Shown: positions 45,775 through 58,359 of the stretch, in pieces | Layout of the letters: each line of letters opens with the position of its first letter | How positions within the stretch are numbered: the first letter of the stretch is position 1 | NCBI RefSeq assembly: GCF_009389715.1 | Contig: NC_052401.1 | Coordinates: 3,135,530-3,199,529 of the forward strand | Origin: Phoenix dactylifera | Taxonomy: Eukaryota > Streptophyta > Magnoliopsida > Arecales > Arecaceae | Direction of reading: 5' to 3' | DNA: 64,000 nucleotides | Made by a program: the position numbers and the translations under genes | The notes under the pieces: generated by a model | The model's database searches: none | What the model was told of the DNA's origin: nothing | Seen by the model: only the letters and a program-made list of their open reading frames with translations

Positions 45775-48052
45775 TTAAGGACCGACAACAATTGTTAATA
45801 TATTTTGATTCATAATATTTCTGAATATTTCAATCACTTGTAATTTCCAGTCCACGGCAATTCTTCAAGAGTTAATGGGTTTTTGGTCAAGTGCCTTACT
45901 TATCTAAAACTCAATTTTTTGTGATCACAACATTTCTAATATGTATCACAAAATCAATAGATCTGCCGGATGTAGTCAAGGGTGGCCTCACATGTACTCT
46001 TTAAACTAAATGAAATATCTTGATTCAAGATGTGCATGGGTATTAATCTCCAATGGGCATGCAAGAATTCATGCATGATGCTTCAGCTAAAATATCCGAT
46101 ATTCAAGGGCCTAAGAATCCTATTTGGAATTCTTCTTGAAAAATAACCAAGCTTTAATGATGCATAAAGGAAAACTGGAATAGAACTATCATTCTTCATA
46201 TTTATCATGGCACACAGTCATATTCAATTATGTTGGGATTACTGTCAAAAACCCGCTTTTCTCCAGCACTATAGCAATTTGTATGCATATAGGGTTTTTA
46301 CACTGTTCACGTAAAATGTACATCTAAGACAGAATTCAAATGAAAGTGGAAAAGAATCAAGATCAGGCCGTCCCCCAAAGTATCAAAGAAGTGAAAACCA
46401 AGGTAGGAAAAAATACGGGAATAATCTTAAGAATGCTTTGATAGTCAAAGCTGTTTAACTATAAATCATGGAGAAGCCTTAAAAGGCTAAAATATAACAA
46501 ATACATGCCAATGGTTTTGAGGAAGAGAAAGATTGGTGCTCTCAATCAATTATGCCATCAAGGATGTATGAGTTATCATCGAATGAAGGCAGAGCATTTG
46601 CTTTCTTTTGTTTAATTTTTGTCTTTGATTTGCTTCAGCTATTATTCTTGTCCTTACAATCACTCGGCATATTTGTTAAATCCTCTTAAGTGAGGCGTGA
46701 AAAAGAGCCCGGTAATCCTCTAATTGATCCAATTCATGGTCAAACCACGAGAGGAAATTTAAAAATGTGCAAACGACACCCCAGCCACATAATGATTGGG
46801 TAAAATTGAAACATATATTTCCAACAAAATGAGCAGGTTAATGATATGCAAATGCAAATTTGGAGCAAGGGCATAAAGGAAGATAATATATTAACAAATG
46901 AGATCATGTTGTGCTTTATTGATCAAAATGCTATACAACAATTAGGTTGCATGCACCTAGTGGAGATAAGGAAGTCCAAAAGATTCATGGAGTTGAAATA
47001 GTACTAGGAAACCTAGGTTTTAAAGAGCTAATGTTTTTGCTCTTAGGATTTTTTTCTTTTGCAAGGAAGGATGGAAATGCTCTATTCTTTGCATTGCATC
47101 AGGATTTGCGAGACTATAACATGTGAGTGAAATCGAGGTAGTGGAATAAGATTCATTAAAAGGGTTTGAGGGGATATAATCGATATAGTACTAGATGGTG
47201 AAACTATGGATTTAGGTGTTGGCAACATGCAGTTAGTTGGCACATACTATTATGTTAGCCTAAAACTAATACCCAATACTAGTCAGCATGACAATAATTT
47301 AACACTTTTTTAAAACTTTTACTTTGAAAAGAGTTTTTGATTTTTTTTTTGTGCATGATGCAAGACTTGACAATTTGGATAACATGTACCATGATGGCTA
47401 ATGATTAGCACCCCCATCAGCATCAATAGTTAAAACTTCAGTGAAACACAATGCATGTTGTTGGAATAAGGTTTGCTTGCTTTCATCATTGTTATGATTT
47501 CCTTTGTATCCACTTGAATTGAAATGAAGATTGTTAACATGTTTGGGTTTACTCTCTTAATAAAGGTAAATGAATAATTGGAGCACTAAAATGTTCTTTA
47601 CCATTTACTAGGAGAAGTGTTTCATGAACTCTTGCAAGTTGCAACCATCCTAAAAAGATGAGCCAATATACATCCCTATGTTGTGACATGTCAACATGTC
47701 ATACTTTTGGAAATTCATGACATAAAAATTTGTATATATTTAACTAGCACAAAAGCATAGAATTAACAAATCTAAACATTTAAAACGTGCTAAAAACACA
47801 GGAGGAGCCATGGAAGATTCTATTTTCTTCATATTTAATAGTTTAAACTTTGCATTTTTTTGATCTTCGCAAGTTAGACCATAGTTAGCTACACCATGCT
47901 GAACCAGCTAGTTTAGGGCATACCAAATCGGATTGGTTGGTTACTGGCATGATTCATTGATTCGGTTTAGGATATAAACGATGCCTCTCCTTTGATCGAA
48001 GCTCGAATGATTTCAAAATCCTAACCCCAGCTGCTTCCATCCTCATGAGTCG

Positions 48053-48091
48053 ATGCCACCATTGTACAACGACGACGACGAAGTCCCTAGG
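48053..48091 (+). other. Possible first coding exon, right-arm mirror
   Basis: ATGCCACCATTGTACAACG reads MPPLYNDDDEV and is followed by AG|GTAAGTCTC. See the left-arm partner at 40,813-40,851. The shared donor and frame suggest that the ancestral sequence was a real 5' exon. The gene is unknown. Confidence 0.35.
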
Positions 48092-49130
48092 TAAGTCTCT
48101 CCCCCTCTCTCTCCCTCACTCTCTCTTAGTCCGTCACTGGATCTGGGGCTCTCCAAGGACCCTGTCAATGGCCTCCGACCTTTTTCTCTCCCTCTGTCTC
48201 CCCCCTCTACCTCTATCCCCCTCTCTCTCGGTCCGTCATTGAATCTAGGGATCTTGGAGACAAAAATATAATCCAGCTTATGATGTGGATGATGACTTTG
48301 AATGCCAAAGCCAACGATGAGTAAGAAGTGATCAATTTGCTGTAGACATGCTTGGATATGGAAGAGTAATTAATTATCTTTCAACTTCAACATTGTACAG
48401 TATTGACAAAGGTCAATTTCAGTCGACTGCCAATTGTTTTCCTTCTTTGATTGAAGCCTTCTTCTTTTGTTTTGTAACATTTCTATCAGATTTAAAGAAG
48501 CCAATGTATTGGCAGTATGTATAGTTGAAGAAGGGTCTACCTGTCAATCTTTATCTCGACAGTTGATATAACATCTAAAGCTAATTAATTTAATGAAAAA
48601 TATCTGTTTGGCGGTCCTTGCATGTTTTTTCATGCCAAAGAAAAATCATAATATTGACACACACAGGTGATGATGTGAAGCTAGAGACATCCAAACCAGC
48701 AGGATTAACTCCAAAATTATGATTAGTTGTTTACAGTAGACTTCTGAGGAGCCTGGGTATTTTTAGAGAACTAATACTGAACTAGTACAGATGGTATGTC
48801 TCCTATCATTCGGTTCGGGCTGGTACGGCAGACTATGATTCGAAGTATCATTCGCAACATAATTAGTGCTACATCATCTTTTGGTCTATTTACTATACCT
48901 CGACTTGAAAATGAGTGTGGATAAATTTATTACAATTTTAAAGGGAATACAACAAAGAGGGCGAGATCAATAAAATAGTATAACAGATCAGCATATTAAA
49001 TTTAACTGGGTATGTAGTTCAAGATTTAATAGGTATAGTTTTAGCTTTAGTTTACTGGGTTACATATCATATTGTGGTTATCCTCTTTTCTCCTTTTCTT
49101 TTTATTTTCTAAATGTCATATGTTAATATT

Positions 49131-49135
49131 GTACT
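49131..49135. repeat. GTACT target duplication, first of three
   Basis: GTACT also stands at 51,477-51,481 and 58,355-58,359, bounding the two adjacent LTR elements. The left arm, which lacks the insertions, reads TGTTAATATCAAG at this place. Confidence 0.75.
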
Positions 49136-51476
49136 TGTCACGCCCTAAATCCGGATCATGACACGACCGTGCTATTGCAATCTTATGCACACAATAACAC
49201 GAAGCCACTTAAAATTTCATAACAAAAATAAATAGTTTCATTTACTAATGTCATAACATTATTCATGAAGTTGGAACAATACAGAGCTTCTAAAATTTCA
49301 TTATTACATAATATTTTCAATTACCCCGACCTTGAATAATACCAAGCTCCCAGCTCCTAGTAGTCTAATTCATCTGTAGGAAAAAGATAGGGAAAAGTAT
49401 GAGCTACACAGCTCAGTAAGTAACCAAGTACTATCTTATTGGATCAAGTATAATTATGCCAATGCAGTATTTAAGAAGCTAACAGTTAGGCAAAATAAAG
49501 CATTTTATAGATGATATACACAAATTAGGTCATAAAGCAATGCATGTTCCATCAATGAAAGTTCATAAATATGAACATGCATCATATAAAATTCTTGCCA
49601 TATTCATGCTTTGAAAACCGTGCTCTCAGATGGTAGTGCAGCTATGGTCACTATTATTACCCGTGATAGGGCCGTAATATTTGCCAACTACTATTACCCG
49701 TTGGCGGGGCCATATGCCGAGCTATTATAACCCGCTGGCGAGGGCCATAATCTTTGCCAACTATTATTCCCTATTGGCAGGGTCTACACCAAGCTATTAT
49801 AACCCACTGGCGAGGGCCGTATGCTGAGCTATTATAAGCCGCTGACGAGGGCCGTATATAGCAATCTGAGAGTTCATAAATCGTTATTCTTTTTCTTTCA
49901 TAAATCATAATAATCATAAACAGGTTGGAAAATGATAAATGGCATTATATAATTTAAAATGCATAAACATGCCTCAAATATCATTTTTCATACAGTCTAA
50001 TATAATCATAATTTATAATTCGTACACCATCAAACATTCATAAAGGATGCTCTTTAATCAAATTCATGAATCACATGCAATCAGATCCTAATTTTGAGAA
50101 AAATATATCATAACCAATAATTTTCATAATTTTAAATAAACAGTAATTTAAAAACTTTAAGATCAGTGCCAAGGTTACTTACAGCAATTTGCTTTTCAAT
50201 TCCTAGGTTTAGGTGTCAATTCTTCAATTACCTATCATCATCATCAATTTACCTGTTAATTGCATGTTCAATTTTATTTATTTATATTCTTTCTTAATTA
50301 ATCCGTTTACAACCCAACTATAGAACTCAATTTCATTCTTAGGTCCCTAACCTAGTTCAGGTCTAGGTCAGCTACTGGTTCAGACCTGATTCAATATTTG
50401 ATTCAGGTTTGATTTAGTTTCTGGTACAGGTCTGATTTAGTTTCTGGTACAAGTCTGAGCCAATTTCATCCTCTGGTTTGGACCCAAGAGCCTTCTATTA
50501 AGGTTTGTGCCCTTCAGCCCAATTAGTTTCTAGTTCATAACTACTTGGCTCGGACCGAGCCCGGTCTGATTACAAGTCTACTTCAATAATTCAGCCCATG
50601 GCCATTGAGGTCCTTTCTTCCTCGAGTTTTCTAGTTTGAAATTGGATTATTGGGCTTTGAATCCAATAACCCAATTTCACATTTAAGTTCAACTATGGCC
50701 CACCATTTTTTTTCTTTTCTTTTCTTTTCTTTTTCTTTTCCTTCTCTCCTCCTTTCTTCTTCCTTCCCGAAGCTTCTCCCTTTCTTCTTCCATTTCCACC
50801 GCGATCTCCTCCCCTCTTCTTCTCCTCTCCTCCCATGAGGCAAGAAGGCTCGGGAGGGACGGCAACGGCTGACGGCGCTCGGCGGCCGGCCTGCGGCGGC
50901 CGCGGGCGTGTGTGCTTGCAGTCGTGCCCGTGGCCGTGCCCGGGGCCGTTTCGGCAGTTCGTGGCCGCGTCGGCGTCCCGCATCCCATGGCCCGTAGCCG
51001 AGGCCGGCGCCCGCGGCCGAGCCGGGCGGTGCCTGTGGCCGAGGGTTGGACGCCGACGACCATAGGTACGTCTCTCCTCTCTCTATCTCTGATTCTTCTT
51101 TTCTTTAGTCTTGTTAACATGGGGTAAAAATAGAACAGGCGTTAGAGTTACCTCGCTCCGGAGAGAAGCTGCGGCTACTTTCTCCGACGGCACCAGTTGG
51201 GGGTTCGGGAAAGCCTATCCCCGGGAGAAACAAGAAGAAAGAGGCTCTGTGAGGGAGGAGATGAGATCTGGAGTCCCCTTTTCCTCTCTCTGTTGTTTTA
51301 TAAGGCAACGCACCACGGTTGTGGCCCGCTCACCACCGTGATGCTCGCGGCGGTTGAGTGGAATCTGCGGCCACTCAAGAGACTGCGGAGTTGCTGCGAT
51401 GTCTCCGCCCTCATAACGCACACTGGAGTCGGCTGGGCCTGCTGGCTTCAGCCCTTTTTGGGGGCTTATTCTTACA
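49136..51476 (-). mobile_element. Solo LTR of a Ty3-type element, reverse orientation
   Basis: 2,341 bp, starting TGTCACGCCC and ending in TTACA. Read on the minus strand it is TGTAAGAATAAGC ... GGGCGTGACA. Its minus-strand start (GGGCTGAAGCCAGCAGGCCC) and its end resemble the LTR of the neighbouring element, so it belongs to a related but diverged family. There is no internal region and no second LTR. It contains a tandem array at about 49,635-49,865. It is flanked on both sides by GTACT. Confidence 0.78.
49635..49865. repeat. Tandem array of 32-40-bp units inside the solo LTR
   Basis: About five imperfect units built on GAGCTATTATAACCCGCTGG and GCGAGGGCC. The neighbouring element's LTR has only a trace of it (GCCCCGCCAATGGGGATTAT near 53,100). 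Confidence 0.75.
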
Positions 51477-51481
51477 GTACT

Positions 51482-53743
51482 TGTGAGACACGGGCTGAAG
51501 TCGGCAGGCCTTGCCGACTTCAGTCCCGTTCTCTTTTTGGAAGGCCGGAACAGAGGATCGCGATTTGCGATCCTCTCCGGCTCTTCCGGGGATGATCAGG
51601 GCGGGGGATGTCGCTAGTCCCGCGGCACCCCCCCTCCAGCTCATCCGCGGCCGAACCGCGGCCGCGGATCTCGCTCGGCCGCCGCGATCTTCGCGGCGGA
51701 GAGCCATCACGAGGGGGTGATAAAACCCCCCAAATCCTCCTCCCTAGGGCAAACCGAGCCCTCTTCCTCCTTCTCTTTCCTCCTTCCCTCCTCCTCCTCT
51801 CCGATCGATGTGTCTTCCCGACCGAGCGCCGCCCGGATCCCCTCCGCGAGCTTCCCCTGCTCCGAGATCCAACCCCTCGGCTTCAAACATCGCCGCCGTC
51901 GCTTGACGCCGGACCGAGCCTCCCTCGGCCGGGATTTGCCACCTCCGTCGACTGCCGGTAAGCCCTCCTCCGTCGAGATCCTCCTCTCCTCTGTTTCAGC
52001 CCAAGCAGCCGAGATCATCATCTCGGTTGCTTCTCCTCCCCGTCGGTCCCTGCAACGCCGCCGGCCGCCATGGCGGCTGGCTAGCAGTCGATCGAGGGGT
52101 GGCCCCCGGCCACCCAAGCTGGTCACCCCCGCCGGCCACCTCCCTCTCTCCTCCGTCTCTTCTTCTCCCCCTGTTCGTGGGGGGAGTTTGGGGAAGGAGG
52201 AGGCCCATCACGGGCCAAACTGGGCCGTTGGGCCCAGTCCACTGCAGGCCCAACTTGGGCCCAGTCCAGTCCGGTTGGGCCCAGTTGGGCAATACCCCCA
52301 TGGGCCCAACTTGGATCCAGATCAAACCCGAGAATCCGAACCCGAACCCAAACCTGAACCTGAACCTGAACTGGAACCCGAACCCGAAACCCGGGATCCG
52401 AAACCCAAACCCATTTGACCAATAAACAGATTTTTTTGCAGTTAAGCCCTTGGCAGTATGCTATTTCAGAAATAGGGACTCCTGTAATTTGTATTTGATC
52501 CCTATAGGAAAGATTTATTACATAAAGGCCCCCAACTATATTTATTTAGTCCCCTCACTCAAGTTTTATTATAGAATAGTACCCTGTAATTAAGTATTAG
52601 TCCCTGCAATAAATCTTATTGTATAAATGAACAAATTAGAAGCCAACCTTGGGGGCCCTATTTAGCCGAGTCTATGCGGGCCCATTGGGCCGAGTCCGAT
52701 ATGGGCCCTATCAGGCCGTGCCCATTATGGGCCAACTTTGGGCTCTGTTGGGCCATGTCCAATAGTATTATTTTTGAATTTTGCTTAGTCTGAAATTAAC
52801 AAGAAATTAATTAAACTTTAAACAGGTGAACCTGATCCGTCTACCTGAAGTAGGAATCAAGCGAGAAGATGTAAGTAACTTAATACTTCAAGTGTGATTT
52901 CTAAATTATTTAATAAACTGATTATGTTTTGATATATGTTTTGCATTCAGTAAAATGGGTCAGACATGTTAAATTTTATTTGAAAATCATGTTATATGCT
53001 CTGAAATCCATGAAATATAATTGGACAATTTCTGAAATATATTTTTATATATATATATGCATTCTCAGCATGGCTATGATCTGTTCTGTTCAGTTCTGGC
53101 CCCGCCAATGGGGATTATACGTTGGACCTGTCGACTTGTAATCTGTGAGGAACCGGTTTCGACACCGTACCACCGGTGATTAGAATAGTGGTATTTGGAC
53201 ACCGTACCACCGGTGCTTAATAATAGTGGTGTTTGGCACCTTGTGCAACCCATGCCACTGGGTTACGTGGCCGTAGCCTATTATGTTGAGATTCTGGTAT
53301 CAGAGTTTTTGGAAAAATGATAATAAGTTTTGAAAATAGTAAAACAATGTTATTTATGATTTATCTTATTATCCTGTATTTTGATCTGATATGCTCTGAC
53401 CCCACTCTGGGATATTTTGTTGCTTACTGGGCTAGTGTAGCTCATTATTCTGTTTTTCTCCATTTTTCAGATCCAGAGGCTTGATCGCACGGGATTGGGG
53501 AGTGCGTTAGAGTTTCCGATGATTCTTCAGTTATTGGCATTTTAGTTAGTTTAGTTTGGACATTTGAATTATATTGGCATATGTTATTCTGAAATTTTGT
53601 AAGACTGCTTTTGAACAATTTAAATAATTATGTCAATTTTGAACATCTGTATCTGCTTTGATGTAATCCGTTGCCTTGCACGCCTGTGCGGCCCGCCGTG
53701 CGGGCGTGCGGCGTCTGCCGCGCCTCGGGCTCGGGGCGTGACA
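51482..53743 (+). repeat. 5' LTR of the Ty3 element
   Basis: TGTGAGACACGGG ... GGGGCGTGACA. It contains a dense cluster of TGGGCC/GGCCCA motifs (about 52,205-52,760) and a CCGAAC-type hexamer run (about 52,335-52,410). The long open frames on both strands here are low-complexity LTR sequence, not genes. Confidence 0.92.
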
Positions 53744-53750
53744 GATTTGG

Positions 53751-53762
53751 TGGTATCAGAGC
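53751..53762 (+). promoter_or_regulatory. Primer-binding site (initiator tRNA-Met)
   Basis: TGGTATCAGAGC lies 7 bases after the 5' LTR. It is complementary to the 3' end of initiator tRNA-Met, as is usual for plant Ty3 elements. Confidence 0.9.
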
Positions 53763-56078
53763 TTAGGTTTCAGATTCCTAGGGATTGTATTTGAAATAGT
53801 CAGATGGAGCTTAAGTTTTAGGATCTTTAGGATTCGTCAGAAAGTTTGAGAGATGGGTAGACATTAGGCCATTAGATGAAGGCATTTATTTGCTTTTGTT
53901 ATTGATAAATTTGAGTTATTTTATCATAATTTTGAAATGCTAAAATTAGACTGCAACCTAATTATGGTCGTAACCAAAGTGTGAATGAGCTACTCTAAGA
54001 GTTTTCTTGGTAGAGCAACTTGTATTTCAAGTTATGATTAATTAGATTTTGACTAAATTAAGTGAAGGAATATTAATCATGAGTTATTATCGTGCAATGT
54101 AATTATTTGGAAAGTTTAACTTGATATCAGGCACTGTGAATATTGCTTCTAGTTGAAGTTAATTATTTTGGTAGCAATTTAAGATTCATCTATAAAAAGA
54201 TGTTTAAAGCTTGGACTAGAAAATATTCATTGAAATCTGTATGTGGATCATGCATGGAGCTCGTATATAGAAGGAAAATATTGATCTGAGTTGTGCAGCA
54301 GAAATTTGATGAACTGAGTAAATTTAAACTGGTCAAAAATTTTGACTGTGTTTTGGTAACATGTTATGATGAAAGACTATGTTATTCAATAATGAAAGAT
54401 TTTGTTAATAAGGGAAGGTGAACACTATTGATTCTCAGGTCAATCCTGATATGATTATGTTATTTCTTGGATAGACTTTGCTATTTTTGGGTATGCTAAG
54501 AAAATAATAATAATAATGATAATTTGAACGTATCATGACTCGGGTTAGTTGATTGATGACCAAATATGGTCTAATTTGTTAAATATCTGAATAAACCATG
54601 CATTATTTGCTCTCATCTTATGATTTATAAGTTTAAGTTAAAGGCTGGCATATTGAATCATGGTATCAATACTTTGCCTTCTTAGACCTACTTTTGCGGT
54701 TTGATACAAATCATTTTTGAGATAAATCGTTGCTATCTAATGATTATCAGTACATGTTTATTTTGTGAATCATATTCTTAGCAACATAATAATTTGACTC
54801 TAAGGTTAGTCATTATCCTTTGAGGGATCAGCACACTACCGGTTGCTTCTGTTTATGCTTATATACTATTTGATACTGGTGCTGCACATTCATTATGTCA
54901 TCGATATTTGTGCGAAAACATGATCTACCTTGCATGCTGTTAGAGTATGATTTGCATGTTAACACCCCTGCTGGAAGTGGGATGATGGGTAATCAGGTCT
55001 GCAAGACTTGTCCGGTTCAGATAGTAGGTAAAGACTTGCCTGCTGATTTGATAGTTATAGATACGCATGACTTTGGCATAATTCTCGGTATGGGCTACTT
55101 AGCATCACACTTTGCTACCATTAACTGTCATGAAAAGCGGATAAAATTTTAGATCCCTCGAGATACTGAATTCAGCTTCATCGGCAGTGGTGCATATACC
55201 TCCCCTCGAATTATTTCTGCTATGCAAATTAAGCGACTACTTAGAAAGGGGAGTATGGCATATATTGCCACAGTGGTTGACACTAGACAGTCAGATCAAA
55301 GATTTGAAGATATCCCAGTAGTAAATGAATACCCCGATGTCTTTCCGGAAGACCTCCCTAGCTTGCCACCAGATAGAGAAATTGATTTTGCAATTGATTT
55401 GATTCCTGGTACCACACCAATCTCTAAGACCCCCTATAGAATGGCTCCAGTTGAAATGAAAGAATTAAAGGAGCAGTTGCAGGATCTTCTTGATAAGGGT
55501 TTCATCAGACCTAGTGTTTCACCTTGGGGAGCCCCAGTCTTATTTGTAAAGAAGAAGGATGGTAGTATGAGATTATGTATTGATTATCGAGAGATAAATA
55601 AAGTAACAATAAAGAACAAGTATCCTCTACCAAGAATTGATGACTTATTTGATCAGTTAAAGGGGTGATGCGATTTGGAATACGTGGAAAACTCAGTCCA
55701 CGCTATGTGGGCCCCTTTGAGATTCTGGAAAGAGTAGGAGCTGTGGCATACAAATTGACACTCCCACCTTCACTGTCTGGAGTCCACAACGTTTTTCATG
55801 TTTCTATGTTAAGAAAGTATATTCCAGATATGAGCCATGTGGTAGAAGTGGCTCCTTTGCAGCTTAGAGAAGATTTGACATATCCTGAGCAGCCTGTACG
55901 TGTGGTTGATAGAAAAGAGCAAGTGTTGAGGAGGCACACGATTCCTTATGTTAAGATCCAGTGGAGCAATCACTCAGAACGTGAAGCCACGTGGGAGCTG
56001 GAGGACAAGATGAAGGAAAAATATCCGGACCTTTTTGCAAGCTAAGGTATGTTAAATTTCGAGGACGAAATTTTTCTA

Positions 56079-56090
56079 AGGGGGAGAGAA
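56079..56090 (+). promoter_or_regulatory. Polypurine tract
   Basis: AAGGGGGAGAGAA abuts the 3' LTR. It is the expected plus-strand primer site of the element. Confidence 0.8.
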
Positions 56091-58354
56091 TGTGAGACAC
56101 GGGCTGAAGTCGGCAGGCCTTGCCGACTTCAGTCCCGTTCTCTTTTTGGAAGGCCGGAACAGAGGATCGCGATTTGCGATCCTCTCCGGCTCTTCCGGGG
56201 ATGATCAGGGCGGGGATGTCGCTAGTCCCGCGGCACCCCCCCTCCAGCTCATCCGCGGTCGAACCGCGGCCGCGGATCTCGCTCGGCCGCCGCGATCTTC
56301 GCGGCGGAGAGCCATCACGAGGGGGTGATAAAACCCCCCAAATCCTCCTCCCTAGGGCAAACCGAGCCCTCTTCCTCATTCTCTTTCCTCCTTCCCTCCT
56401 CCTCCTCTCCGATCGATGTGTCTTCCCGACCGAGCGCCGCCCGGATCCCCTCCGCGAGCTTCCCCTGCTCCGAGATCCAACCCCTCGGCTTCAAACATCG
56501 CCGCCGTCGCTTGACGCCGGACCGAGCCTCCCTCGGCCGGGATTTGCCACCTCCGTCGACCGCCGGCAAGCCCTCCTCCGTCGAGATCCTCCTCTCCTCT
56601 GTTTCAGCCCAAGCAGCCGAGATCATCATCTCGGTTGCTTCTCCTCCCCGTCGGTCCCTGCAACGCCGCCGGCCGCCATGGCGGCTGGCTAGCAGTCGAT
56701 CGAGGGGTGGCCCCCGGCCACCCAAGCTGGTCACCCCCGCCGGCCACCTCCCTCTCTCCTCCGTCTCTTCTTCTCCCCCTGTTCGTGGGGGGGAGTTTGG
56801 GGAAGGAGGAGGCCCATCACGGGCCAAACTGGGCCGTTGGGCCCAGTCCACTGCAGGCCCAACTTGGGCCCAGTCCAGTCCGGTTGGGCCCAGTTGGGCA
56901 ATACCCCCATGGGCCCAACTTGGATCCAGATCAAACCCGAGAATCCGAACCCGAACCCAAACCTGAACCTGAACCTGAACTGGAACCCGAACCCGAAACC
57001 CGGGATCCGAAACCCAAACCCATTTGACCAATAAACAGATTTTTTTGCAGTTAAGCCCTTGGCAGTATGCTATTTCAGAAATAGGGACTCCTGTAATTTG
57101 TATTTGATCCCTATAGGAAAGATTTATTACATAAAGGCCCCCAACTATATTTATTTAGTCCCCTCACTCAAGTTTTATTATAGAATAGTACCCTGTAATT
57201 AAGTATTAGTCCCTGCAATAAATCTTATTGTATAAATGAACAAATTAGAAGCCAACCTTGGGGGCCCTATTTAGCCGAGTCTATGCGGGCCCATTGGGCC
57301 GAGTCCGATATGGGCCCTATCAGGCCGTGCCCATTATGGGCCAACTTTGGGCTCTGTTGGGCCATGTCCAATAGTATTATTTTTGAATTTTGCTTAGTCT
57401 GAAATTAACAAGAAATTAATTAAACTTTAAACAGGTGAACCTGATCCGTCTACCTGAAGTAGGAATCAAGCGAGAAGATGTAAGTAACTTAATACTTCAA
57501 GTGTGATTTCTAAATTATTTAATAAACTGATTATGTTTTGATATATGTTTTGCATTCAGTAAAATGGGTCAGACATGTTAAATTTTATTTGAAAATCATG
57601 TTATATGCTCTGAAATCCATGAAATATAATTGGACAATTTCTGAAATATATTTTTATATATATATATATGCATTCTCAGCATGGCTATGATCTGTTCTGT
57701 TCAGTTCTGGCCCCGCCAATGGGGATTATACGTTGGACCTGTCGACTTGTAATCTGTGAGGAACCGGTTTCGACACCGTACCACCGGTGATTAGAATAGT
57801 GGTATTTGGACACCGTACCACCGGTGCTTAATAATAGTGGTGTTTGGCACCTTGTGCAACCCATGCCACTGGGTTACGTGGCCGTAGCCTATTATGTTGA
57901 GATTCTGGTATCAGAGTTTTTGGAAAAATGATAATAAGTTTTGAAAATAGTAAAACAATGTTATTTATGATTTATCTTATTATCCTGTATTTTGATCTGA
58001 TATGCTCTGACCCCACTCTGGGATATTTTGTTGCTTACTGGGCTAGTGTAGCTCATTATTCTGTTTTTCTCCATTTTTCAGATCCAGAGGCTTGATCGCA
58101 CGGGATTGGGGAGTGCGTTAGAGTTTCCGATGATTCTTCAGTTATTGGCATTTTAGTTAGTTTAGTTTGGACATTTGAATTATATTGGCATATGTTATTC
58201 TGAAATTTTGTAAGACTGCTTTTGAACAATTTAAATAATTATGTCAATTTTGAACATCTGTATCTGCTTTGATGTAATCCGTTGCCTTGCACGCCTGCGC
58301 GGCCCGCCGTGCGGGCGTGCGGCGTCTGCCGCGCCTCGGGCTCGGGGCGTGACA
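56091..58354 (+). repeat. 3' LTR of the Ty3 element
   Basis: 2,264 bp, almost identical to the 5' LTR, ending GGGGCGTGACA. GTACT follows. Confidence 0.92.
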
Positions 58355-58359
58355 GTACT

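Larger units (their letters stand above)
51482..58354 (+). mobile_element. Ty3/gypsy chromovirus-type LTR element, young but broken
   Basis: Two almost identical LTRs (51,482-53,743 and 56,091-58,354) flank an internal region of only about 2.3 kb, far shorter than the family's usual size. Parts in order: a tRNA-Met primer site; an aspartic protease near 54.8-55.15 kb (FDTGAAHSL, then GMGYLASHFATINC); an N-terminal part of reverse transcriptase near 55.3-55.65 kb ([29 protein letters not shown]); an integrase C-terminus with a chromodomain-like end near 55.7-56.0 kb; and a polypurine tract. No gag is recognised and much of pol is not seen. It is broken, with several breaks. LTR divergence is about 8 differences in 2.26 kb by eye. 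At a rice-like 1.3e-8 per site per year this suggests roughly 0.1-0.2 million years. It is flanked by GTACT. Confidence 0.88.

Noticed and set aside
49635-49865. CRISPR-like array
   Set aside because: The repeats are degenerate, contiguous and without spacers, within a plant LTR. This is a nuclear genome.
50689-51120. 143-residue arginine-rich minus-strand frame
   Set aside because: Low-complexity GC-rich sequence within the solo LTR. No domain.
51717-52418. Open frames of about 230 residues in the LTRs (both strands, both LTRs)
   Set aside because: They are proline/serine/arginine or repeat peptides in GC-rich LTR sequence, overlap on opposite strands, and are duplicated only because the LTRs are.
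53147-53260. Short repeated ACACCGTACCACCGGTG segments as a regulatory array
   Set aside because: Only two copies, present in both LTRs. Ordinary LTR internal repetition.
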